Part shown: in pieces, positions 15,685 through 23,091 of the stretch
How the letters are laid out: every line of letters starts with the position of its first letter
How positions within the stretch are numbered: position 1 is the stretch's first letter
Source of the DNA: Ferrimonas sp048263965
GTDB lineage: Bacteria > Pseudomonadota > Gammaproteobacteria > Enterobacterales > Shewanellaceae
Reading direction: 5' to 3'
DNA length: 64,000 nt
NCBI RefSeq assembly: GCF_048263965.1
Contig: NZ_JBLXDO010000001.1
Coordinates: 434,001-498,000, forward strand
Position numbers and translations under genes: made by a program
Notes under the pieces: generated by a model
Databases searched by the model: none
Told to the model about the DNA's origin: nothing
What the model saw: only the letters and a program-made list of their open reading frames with translations

Positions 15685-16672
15685 AGGAGGGGGTGCTCCT
15701 CCATTGCGGCAGCATTCCCGACGCAATGCTCTTCTTCCGAGACCCGTTAAGGGCAGCCATCGCTGCCCGCCCCTTATCTCTACTATCATCAGGCTGACTC
15801 TATAGCCCATATTCCCTCCTCGAAATAAAGGGTTGCATATGGCTACTTCACATGTTGGTCAGCCAACTCTGAATATCTTCCGCCAGTGAGCCTTGCTCAA
15901 ATGTTGTGCACTCATGCTTAGATGCATCGAGTCTAAAAATTACGAATAAAGAAAATATCATTCAATTAATTGAGCCTCATTCATTGGGGGATTGGATCTC
16001 TACCGCCTTTTTAGCGGAAAATCTCTAATAAAATTACAAATTGCCCCGCCCAACTTTCCGCCCCAACTGTTTTTGTGAGCTGGATCTCTACTCATTTGGT
16101 GATAGGTTCGCCTTGAATGATTTCATAATAAAAAGGCAATAATTAATTAAATACCTCTTCATTATAAACTTAAGTCGCTGCGGTTTAAGTGTTTGTTTGT
16201 GTGGGTTTTATGCTAAAGGTTTTCTCTTGATGAGTTTAGCGTTGATTAATTGATAGGGGGCTTTGTCTCTTAATTCACCCTGGATCACGCCGCAATTGCA
16301 AAATCGCCCCAAAGGCTGAGCCAGCCTAAAAAAATATCCAAAACCGCCTCTCGGGTCACAATATGCCCGCCGGTTGTGATCGCGGTCTTTGTCGCCCCTG
16401 GTCCGATGTAGGTTTTGTTCGACAATAATCGCCATTATGCGACGTGGATCGCACCAGTTGAGCCTGGGTAAGGAAATTCAGATTGCCGTTTTGTTAACTT
16501 CGTGGGGCGAAATGTTTGGACTGGTGTTTGTTGATTGGCGCTTATCTGTGGTTGTGTCAGGTTAGTTTTTTCCATCTAATGCGTTGCCGACAAATGATCT
16601 CAGTCCACGACACAACATTTCAAATAAGAGAGTGATGTTGATTCATAACCTATAAAATAGGATGAAACTGAG
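15685..16672. other. Long AT-rich gene-free region upstream of the DcaP-like porin
   Basis: Almost 1 kb with clearly lower GC than the flanks and no credible ORF (the 75-codon minus ORF at 16208-16435 has no ribosome site or recognisable content). Visible elements: hairpin GGGCAGC-CATC-GCTGCCC at 15751-15768; two copies of GGATCTCTAC (about 15993 and 16081); a pair of divergent TCACAA (16356-16361) and TTGTGA (16374-16379) half-sites; and CCTAT-AAA-ATAGG at 16649-16661 near the porin start. Likely a large regulatory region or the remains of a lost gene. Confidence 0.5.
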
Positions 16673-17713
16673 ATGTTCGTTTCTAAAATTAAAAAGATTG
16701 CCTTAGTAACCTCCATGGCTGCCATGGCAACCCCGGCGTTAGCTGCATACGAAATCCAACTGAACGACAACGATAAGCTGATCTTCGGCGGATACATCAA
16801 GGCTGATGTCCGTTACGTTGACGGTGACGTAGCCTATAAAGACCAGTGGACCGGTGCAGGCACCCCCCTGGAGGAGAGCGCATCTCAGTTCCGCATCTTC
16901 GCCAACGAAACCCGTTTTAACACCAAGTACATCCACGGTGACCTGGTCGGTTTCATCGAGATGGATTTCTTCGGTGGTGGCGGTAACCAGATTATCTCCA
17001 ACTCCCTGAACCCACGTCTGCGTCACGCCTTCGTGAAGTACAAGAACATCACTGCCGGTCAGACCTGGTCTACCCTGATGAACACCAGCGCCATCGCTGA
17101 GACTGCTGACTTCGGTAGCACCATGATGGGTATCTCCTTTATCCGTCAAGGTCAGATCCGTTACACCAACGGTGGCCTGCAGCTGGCTATGGAGAACCCT
17201 GAGAGCTTCGGTGGTGACACTGCCAACGACAAACTGCCTGACCTGATCGCCAAGTACACCTTCAAGGGTGACTGGGGTAACGTGTCTGTTGCCGGTCTGG
17301 CTCGTCAGCTGAACACCCTGGGTGGTGAGACTGAGAACGCCCTGGGCTTCTCCGTAGCCGGTCGCATCAACACCTTCGGTAAAGACGACCTGCGCTTCCA
17401 GATCCACAAAGGTGAGCTGGGCCGCTATGTTGGTACCGCTGCTGTTAAGGACCTGGTTGGCGAAGAGGTAGAAGATACCACCTCCTACAACATCGCCTAC
17501 CGTCACTTCTGGAACGAGACTGTTCGTTCTACTCTGGTCTATGGCCACATCGAAGGCGACGTTTCCGGTAACGAAACCAGCCAGTGGGGCGTAAACATCT
17601 TTAAGAACTTCACCAAGGAGCTGTCCATGGGTCTGGAAGTAGGTAACTACTCCATCGACCACGAGGACAAGGACTCCATGTACGGTCAGTTCTCTATCCG
17701 TTACGCCCTGTAA
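16673..17713 (+). CDS. DcaP-like outer-membrane porin
   Basis: A 346-residue beta-barrel with signal peptide ending ATPALA. The mature start (KLIFGGYIKADVRYVDGD), the segment VGFIEMDFFGGGGNQIIS followed by PRLRHAFVKYKNITAGQTW, and the C-terminal SMYGQFSIRYAL fit the DcaP family of trimeric porins for dicarboxylates and other small anionic solutes. It is AT-poor with strongly biased codons, suggesting high expression. The ribosome site (AGGA, 10 bases upstream) is modest. A clean terminator follows. Confidence 0.88.
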   Translation: MFVSKIKKIALVTSMAAMATPALAAYEIQLNDNDKLIFGGYIKADVRYVDGDVAYKDQWTGAGTPLEESASQFRIFANETRFNTKYIHGDLVGFIEMDFFGGGGNQIISNSLNPRLRHAFVKYKNITAGQTWSTLMNTSAIAETADFGSTMMGISFIRQGQIRYTNGGLQLAMENPESFGGDTANDKLPDLIAKYTFKGDWGNVSVAGLARQLNTLGGETENALGFSVAGRINTFGKDDLRFQIHKGELGRYVGTAAVKDLVGEEVEDTTSYNIAYRHFWNETVRSTLVYGHIEGDVSGNETSQWGVNIFKNFTKELSMGLEVGNYSIDHEDKDSMYGQFSIRYAL

Positions 17714-17785
17714 CCAGGTAGCAGAGAGGCGGGGATCCTGACCCCGCGACGGGTCCATCTTGGCAGAGAGTTAGACCCAACCCTT

Positions 17786-17810
17786 AGCCGGCGGAAACGC
17801 CGGCTTTTTT
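17786..17810 (+). terminator. Intrinsic terminator of the DcaP-like porin gene
   Basis: AGCCGGCG-GAAA-CGCCGGCT with a GNRA tetraloop and T-run. An additional GCGGGG/CCCCGC hairpin (17729-17747) lies between the stop codon and this terminator. The rest of the gap to 18000 shows nothing further. Confidence 0.93.
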
Positions 17811-18001
17811 GTGCCTGATGCTCGGCATTGCCACAAACTGCTGGAATCTGTCGGGCGCTCATTAGCGTAGCAGGTTCAGCCCATGGCTGGGAGCAACCAT
17901 CATCGGTTGGACCGAGTTCTGCTGCGGCTGACGGGAGGGGCAGCGATGAGCCGATGGTGCCAGCAAGGATTTCAAGAGTCGGGGAAAGGCGGACATAAGA
18001 A

Positions 18002-18080
18002 AGGCCACCTTGCGGTGGCCTCTGGCAGGTTACCCAATCAGCTGATTGGGGCGACCGTTTCCTCTTTGGCTAGGCCAAAG
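18002..18080 (-). terminator. Three consecutive hairpins after the classical porin gene
   Basis: On the minus strand, directly after the porin stop: CTTTGGC-cta-GCCAAAG (18064-18080), the perfect 18-bp palindrome CCCAATCAGCTGATTGGG (18033-18050), and AGGCCACC-GCAA-GGTGGCCT (18002-18021) followed by TTCTT. The last is the terminator; the first two make a structured 3' UTR. Confidence 0.75.
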
Positions 18081-18081
18081 A

Positions 18082-19098
18082 TTAGAAGCGGTAGCGCAGA
18101 CCTACGGTTACTACATCATCTTCGATGTCGGCAGCGTCCTTGATGGAGGCTTCGTACTTGGCGTAGTGGCCGTACAGGTAAGCAGACTTGCTCAGGGTGT
18201 AGTCGCCACCGATGGTGTAGTTGGTTACATCTTCAACGGTGCCGGTGGTGTCACCCTGGGCCTTCTTACCGAAGGTACCCATGGCGCCATCTTCGTAGCC
18301 GTACTGAGCCTTCAGCATGAAGTTGCCCAGAGGGTACTTGGCGGAAACGATGTAGCCGTCGGACTCAGCGGAGGAGTCGGCGGTCTTCTCGGAGGACTGG
18401 TAGATGGCACCCAGAGCCAGGTCAGCAACTTTTACCTGACCAGTCAGACGCCAGGCGGTCAGACCTTTGATGCCGTCAACATAGCCGCCGCCAACGTAGA
18501 AGTTGGCTTTCTTCAGGCCTTTGTCACCGTAACCCAGGAACAGGGCGTAGTTGTCGCCGTCGTCGCTGGTGGCGCCGTCGTTGTCGTCTTCCAGGATGTA
18601 GGTGAACTTACCGGTCAGCATGTCTACCTTAGGCAGAACATAGGTGATGCCATCAGCAACACGATCCTGACCAGGCAGGATCATCACGATGTCGGCGTTC
18701 AGGTTACCGAAGGCATCAACGCCACCTTCGGAGCCTTTGAAGGCGGTGTCGTTGCGACCGAATACCACTTCACCGAAACCACCGGCCAGACCGATGTAAG
18801 TGTTACGGGAAGAGAAGGTGTCGGCGTCGTTGTCGGTGCCGTTAACACCAACTTCTACCTTGTACACCAGCTTCAGAGCGCCGTTGATGTCGTGGGCGCC
18901 TTTCATACCGATGTTGGAAGAGTTGTTTTCCAGAACAGTGCCGGTGTCACCGCTGGTACCTTGAACGGTGTAACCGGTGTCGGAATCGGTCAAAGAGATG
19001 TTCAGGTCACCGTAGAAGGTGGGCATTTCTGCTTGGGCGCCGAAAGAGGCAGCAACCAGCAGTGCAGCAGCAGAGAGGGCGGGTGTCCGTTTTAACAT
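18082..19098 (-). CDS. Gram-negative general porin (OmpC/OmpF-like fold)
   Basis: A 338-residue trimeric-porin family barrel from ATG 19098 (AGGAG 10 bases upstream). Signal peptide MLKRTPALSAAALLVAASFGAQA, then EMPTFYGDLNISL, the SNIGMKGAHDINGALKLVYKVE strand-turn, SRNTYIGLAGGFGEVVFGRND constriction-loop region, and terminal GLRYRF with C-terminal Phe. These are the standard signatures of Porin_4-type proteins in Shewanella and relatives. Acidic loops suggest cation preference, an inference. Highly expressed codon usage. Confidence 0.92.
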   Translation of the reverse strand: MLKRTPALSAAALLVAASFGAQAEMPTFYGDLNISLTDSDTGYTVQGTSGDTGTVLENNSSNIGMKGAHDINGALKLVYKVEVGVNGTDNDADTFSSRNTYIGLAGGFGEVVFGRNDTAFKGSEGGVDAFGNLNADIVMILPGQDRVADGITYVLPKVDMLTGKFTYILEDDNDGATSDDGDNYALFLGYGDKGLKKANFYVGGGYVDGIKGLTAWRLTGQVKVADLALGAIYQSSEKTADSSAESDGYIVSAKYPLGNFMLKAQYGYEDGAMGTFGKKAQGDTTGTVEDVTNYTIGGDYTLSKSAYLYGHYAKYEASIKDAADIEDDVVTVGLRYRF

Positions 19099-19450
19099 GA
19101 TCAATTTACTCCTGACGATCAATGAATGCCTGATGTTTGGTTAACACATAAGCAACATATTTCCCTATGTATCAAGATTTAATCAGGCTTTTTAGTCATT
19201 TTGCGAACTCGATTCTGGCAGGAAGTCTGTGACATGCAACCGCCCGATCGGGCGTTTTTTGAAGTGGCGCACGTTTTGGCGTGAGATAATTGTAAATGTT
19301 GCGGAAGGTCAATAAAGCCGCGATTAATACGTTGATTCACCAAGGTTATATGGTTAACGTGAAAAGTTCACCCTACGCAAACCGTCCGGGACTTCCCTGA
19401 ATTCCCATCACCCCTGTTATACTGCGCCGGACTTTGTCAGGAATGCAGAT
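19099..19450. other. Porin/tcdA intergenic region
   Basis: AT-rich divergent promoter region for the porin (minus) and tcdA (plus). Besides the orphan terminator at 19241-19260 I see no ORF or known site. Confidence 0.5.
19241..19260 (+). terminator. Orphan plus-strand intrinsic terminator
   Basis: Perfect palindrome CGCCCGATCGGGCG (19241-19254) followed by six T on the plus strand. No plus-strand ORF lies upstream within the gap (the porin upstream reads the other way), so it may end an unannotated small RNA that starts within the porin promoter/leader region. Confidence 0.7.
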
Positions 19451-20245
19451 ATGAACGACGACTACCTACAACGCTTTGGCGGCATTGGCCGCCTCTATGG
19501 TCCAGCGGCACTGGAGCGATTCTCCCGGTCCCACGTTGCCGTGGTTGGCATCGGAGGGGTGGGCACCTGGGTGGCTGAGGCGCTTGCCCGCAGCGGCATC
19601 GCTCGAATTACGCTAATCGACCTCGATGACATCTGTATTACCAACACCAATCGACAGTGCCACGCCCTGAAGCAGACCGTGGGTCTCTCCAAGGTGGCGG
19701 TGATGGCGGAGCGGATCCGCGCCATTAATCCGGACTGTCAGGTGGATGAGGTGGAGGAGTTTGTCGACAGCGATAACCTGTTTGAGCTTATCGATGATAC
19801 GCTGGACTATCTGGTGGACTGCATCGACAGTGTTAAGGCCAAGGCGGCGCTGATTGTTCACTGCAAGCGGCGCAAGATTCGTATTGTGACCGTCGGCGGC
19901 GCTGGCGGTCAGCTTGATCCCACCCGGGTTCAGGTGGCGGATCTGGCTAAGACCTATCAGGACCCCCTGGCAGCAAAAGTGCGTAACCTGCTGCGCAGGG
20001 AATACAACTTCAGTAAGAACCCCAAGCGCCGTTTTCAGGTGGAGTGCGTCTTCTCCGATGAGCAGCTCAAGTACCCCGGCAGCGATGGTCAGATCTGCCT
20101 GGCCAAGTCGGCCGCAGAGGGCCCCAAGGCGATGGACTGTGCCAGTGGTTTTGGTGCAGTGACCCCGGTGACTGGCACCTTTGGCTTTGTGGCGGCCAGT
20201 CGAGTACTGCTAAAGCTGGCGGCACAAGCCGACAAAGAGGCATAA
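19451..20245 (+). CDS. tcdA: tRNA threonylcarbamoyladenosine dehydratase
   Basis: ATP-dependent cyclisation of t6A37 to ct6A37 in tRNAs. This E1/ThiF-like 264-residue protein has the nucleotide-binding VVGIGGVGTWVAEALARSGI, the DLDDICITNTNRQ adenylation motif and the GGAGGQLDP segment typical of TcdA (CsdL). The start ATG 19451 is in a usual position. The sulfur partners csdE and csdA are 1 kb downstream on the opposite strand, consistent with the CsdA-CsdE-TcdA route. Confidence 0.96.
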   Translation: MNDDYLQRFGGIGRLYGPAALERFSRSHVAVVGIGGVGTWVAEALARSGIARITLIDLDDICITNTNRQCHALKQTVGLSKVAVMAERIRAINPDCQVDEVEEFVDSDNLFELIDDTLDYLVDCIDSVKAKAALIVHCKRRKIRIVTVGGAGGQLDPTRVQVADLAKTYQDPLAAKVRNLLRREYNFSKNPKRRFQVECVFSDEQLKYPGSDGQICLAKSAAEGPKAMDCASGFGAVTPVTGTFGFVAASRVLLKLAAQADKEA

Positions 20246-20286
20246 TATTTCAATGCCTTAGTTCAATGCCATGGGAGGGCAGTGAC

Positions 20287-21210
20287 GTGTTGTCCAGACA
20301 GCTTGGGCTGATTTGCCTGCTGATGAGCCTGAGTGTTTCGGCCTCGGTACAACCTGAGTCGGAGACTCAGGAACACCCCTGGTATGACAAGGCCCATGAG
20401 CTGCTTTCCGGCTCTGCCCGTCGCTCCGCCCTTTGGTTCGATCACTTCTTTGGCCCCACAGACGATGCCGATCAGGCGTCCAGTCATTTTAGGTTGAGAG
20501 TCCAGCAGGAGTTCATTGAGCGGGAGAGCGATCAATTGGGTGTGCGCCTCTCCGCCGCCTATTATCTTCCCCAGACTGAACGGCGGCTCAAGCTGTTGCT
20601 GGAATCCGACGAAGAGGATGAGGAGCTGGGCGATCCCTTTACCGGTACCGGAGAGGGCACCACCCGAGCGGCGCTGCGCTGGATCCCGCTGGATAGAAAG
20701 CGCTGGGATCTGTCACTGGATCTCGGCGCCAGTATGGACTCGGGCATTCAGCCCTTTGTTCGGGGACGCGCCCGCTACTACGACAACCTGGACGAGCGTA
20801 CCCTGCTGAAAGCCACCCAGGAGCTGAGGGTGCAATCCAATGAGGGCTGGAGTGAAACCACAGGCCTGAACCTGGAGCGGCACTACGACGGTCACGCCCT
20901 GCTGTGGCGCAACCGGCTCTTTTATGGAGAGGAGAGTGATGGGCTGGAGTGGAGCAGTAAGCTCAGCAGGGTCGAGTGGCTCAATGACCGCACCGCTCTG
21001 TCGGTGTTTGCCGCCGTTTCAGGGGCTACGGAGGATACCCTGACCCAGAGTGAAATTCGCCGTCTGGGCCTCACCTTCCGCCAGAGTTTTCTGAGGAGTT
21101 GGCTCTTTTATGAGGTGGAGCCCCAGGTCACCTGGCCCAGAAAGTACGGCTTCGACACCAATCTGGAGTTGATGCTGACTCTGGAGGCCCAGTTTGGCCA
21201 GCGCCGCTAA
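20287..21210 (+). CDS. Putative outer-membrane beta-barrel protein, unknown
   Basis: About 307 residues from GTG 20287, chosen over the ATG at 20266 because GGGAGGG lies 6 bases upstream and a signal peptide then starts the protein (LSRQLGLICLLMSLSVSA). The mature part alternates charged and aromatic residues in strand-like stretches (HFRLRVQQEFIERES, GVRLSAAYYLP, LWRNRLFYGEES, LRSWLFYEVEPQVTWP), as expected for a barrel or beta-rich envelope protein. No family recognised. It overlaps the 3' end of convergent csdE by 4 bases. Confidence 0.7.
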   Translation: MLSRQLGLICLLMSLSVSASVQPESETQEHPWYDKAHELLSGSARRSALWFDHFFGPTDDADQASSHFRLRVQQEFIERESDQLGVRLSAAYYLPQTERRLKLLLESDEEDEELGDPFTGTGEGTTRAALRWIPLDRKRWDLSLDLGASMDSGIQPFVRGRARYYDNLDERTLLKATQELRVQSNEGWSETTGLNLERHYDGHALLWRNRLFYGEESDGLEWSSKLSRVEWLNDRTALSVFAAVSGATEDTLTQSEIRRLGLTFRQSFLRSWLFYEVEPQVTWPRKYGFDTNLELMLTLEAQFGQRR

Positions 21211-21659
21211 CTCGGCGTTACCTGGGCGCGAATCGCCTCCACCAGGGCCGCCAGACCATTGGCTCTGGATGGGCTCAGATGGGCCGACAGCCCCAACTCT
21301 CCGAACCAGCTGTCCAGATCCAGGCCGCGAATGGTCTGATCGTCGCCGTGATTGCAGGCGCTCAGGATCAGCACCAGAAGCCCTTTGATGATGCGGGACT
21401 CACTGCCGGCAAGGAAGTGATGATAACCCGTCTCATCTCTGTGGTGGTAGAGCCAAGCCTTGCTTTCGCAGCCAGCCACCTCCGCATCCTCCCTCTGCCA
21501 CTGTGGGGCCAAAGCGGGCATACGGCTGCCCAGTTTCATGATGATCCGGTATCGCCCCTGCCAGTGGGACTGAGCCATCAACTCCTGATGCAACTGCTCT
21601 CGGGTCAGCTCTCTCCCCAGAGGGGAGTCCAGAAACTCTTGAATGCCGGGTTTAATCAT
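21207..21659 (-). CDS. csdE: SufE-family sulfur acceptor CsdE
   Basis: A 150-residue SufE-fold protein that takes persulfide sulfur from the cysteine desulfurase. The active-site Cys lies in VAGCESKAWLYHH (family pattern V.GC.S.VWL), and the GLLVLILSACNH segment is also typical. It overlaps csdA by 8 bases (start ATG 21659 within the csdA 3' end), so the two are translationally coupled. Confidence 0.93.
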   Translation of the reverse strand: MIKPGIQEFLDSPLGRELTREQLHQELMAQSHWQGRYRIIMKLGSRMPALAPQWQREDAEVAGCESKAWLYHHRDETGYHHFLAGSESRIIKGLLVLILSACNHGDDQTIRGLDLDSWFGELGLSAHLSPSRANGLAALVEAIRAQVTPS

Positions 21660-22863
21660 CGAGAAACTCCGTGATCTCCTTGAGGGCAGCCAGGAAGGCG
21701 TCCACCTCTTCGAGGCTGTTGTAAGCGGCGAAGGAGACCCGGCAGCTGCCTTTGAGTCCCAGCGCCTGCATCAGCGGTTGACAGCAGTGGTGGCCACAGC
21801 GCACCGCTATGCCCGCCTGATCCAGCAGGATGCCAATATCCTGATGGTGTTCCCCCTCGACTCTGAAGGAGAGGGCACCCAGATTGCGGCCGCTACCGGC
21901 GATCGCTTCCACGCCGGGTAGGGCGGCCATACCCGCCTTGACTCTCTCCATCAGTGCGGTTTCGTGGGCTTGCAGTGCTTGCCTGTCCAACTCATCGATA
22001 AAGGTCAGAGCTTCGCCCAGACCTATGGCTTCGGCGATGGCAGGGGTGCCCGCTTCAAACTTGTAGGGCAGGCGGTTGAACTGACTGCCCTCGAAGCTGA
22101 CCTGCTGAATCATCTCGCCGCCATATTGATAGGGGGGCATCTGCTCCAGCAGTGATTGACGACCCCACAACACCCCTATGCCTGTGGGGCCATAGCATTT
22201 GTGGCCGGAGAAGGCGTAAAAGTCGCAGCCCAGCTCCTGCACGTCGATCTCCAGGTGGGCCACCGCCTGGGCACCATCCACTATGGTGATGGCGCCGACG
22301 GCCCTAGCGGCAGGCAACATCAGCTCAAGGGGCGCCACCTTGCCCAGGGCATTGGAGATCTGAGTGAGGCTGACCACTTTGGTTTTTGGTCCCAGCAACG
22401 CCCGATAGGCATCCAGGTCCAGATCGCCCTCCTGAGTCAGCGGGATGGGGATCAGCCTGGCACCGGTGCGCATCGCCATCTGTTGCCAGGGAACGATGCA
22501 GGCGTGGTGAGCCCAGGTGTCGATGAGGATCTCGTCTCCAGGTTGCAGCAGGTGACTGCCCAGACTCTGAGCCAGCAGGTTCATCGATTCCGTGGTGCCC
22601 CGGGTGAAGATCACCTCCTCCCGCGCCGGCGCTTTGATGAAGGACTGTACCCGGTCTCTGGCGCCCTCGAATGCCCGGGTGGCCAGGTCGGAAAGACGAT
22701 GGGCCCCGCGATGGACGTTGGCGTTCTGCTCCCGGTAGAAACGATTCATCGCCGCGAGCACCCGCTCAGGTTTCTGAGTGGTGGCGGCGTTGTCCAGGTA
22801 GACCAGATCCGGCTGGTTCAGGGCAGGAAACTGGTTTCGCAAGTGGTGCAGTGGTGCGCTCAT
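21652..22863 (-). CDS. csdA: Cysteine desulfurase (CsdA/SufS, group II)
   Basis: PLP enzyme releasing sulfur from cysteine as a persulfide, 403 residues. PLP-lysine motif FSGHKCYGPTGIGVLWG, His in the AHHACIVPW region, and the C-terminal active-site Cys in RCGHHCCQP. The usual wording there is RxGHHCAQP, so Cys replaces small residues on both sides of the nucleophile. Together with csdE and nearby tcdA it forms the CSD sulfur-transfer system feeding ct6A synthesis; SufS cannot be fully excluded but no suf genes are here. Confidence 0.93.
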   Translation of the reverse strand: MSAPLHHLRNQFPALNQPDLVYLDNAATTQKPERVLAAMNRFYREQNANVHRGAHRLSDLATRAFEGARDRVQSFIKAPAREEVIFTRGTTESMNLLAQSLGSHLLQPGDEILIDTWAHHACIVPWQQMAMRTGARLIPIPLTQEGDLDLDAYRALLGPKTKVVSLTQISNALGKVAPLELMLPAARAVGAITIVDGAQAVAHLEIDVQELGCDFYAFSGHKCYGPTGIGVLWGRQSLLEQMPPYQYGGEMIQQVSFEGSQFNRLPYKFEAGTPAIAEAIGLGEALTFIDELDRQALQAHETALMERVKAGMAALPGVEAIAGSGRNLGALSFRVEGEHHQDIGILLDQAGIAVRCGHHCCQPLMQALGLKGSCRVSFAAYNSLEEVDAFLAALKEITEFLDD

Positions 22864-23091
22864 CGAGGTTCCATCAAGGTAATCCGGCGGCAGAGAATGA
22901 CCAATCCCTGTCTCGGTTGCAAGTGATCACAGGAAGGATACCAGTTTTGTCCGAATCAGGGATCCAGGCCCTCGGCATGGCTGGTTAATTAACTGTTAAT
23001 ATGGTTAAAACTCTGTGGATCTATCTGGTCTGAGCTGTTTAAATGGAGGACGGCTCACTGGGGAGGTGAGCACCCAACAAGGAAGATGATA

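Noticed and set aside
16078..16100. TGTGAGCTGG stretch as a CRP site
   Set aside because: The second half-site does not match TCACA.
16208..16435. A 75-codon minus-strand ORF in the AT-rich gap
   Set aside because: No ribosome site, no recognisable composition and no neighbour support; left as non-coding.
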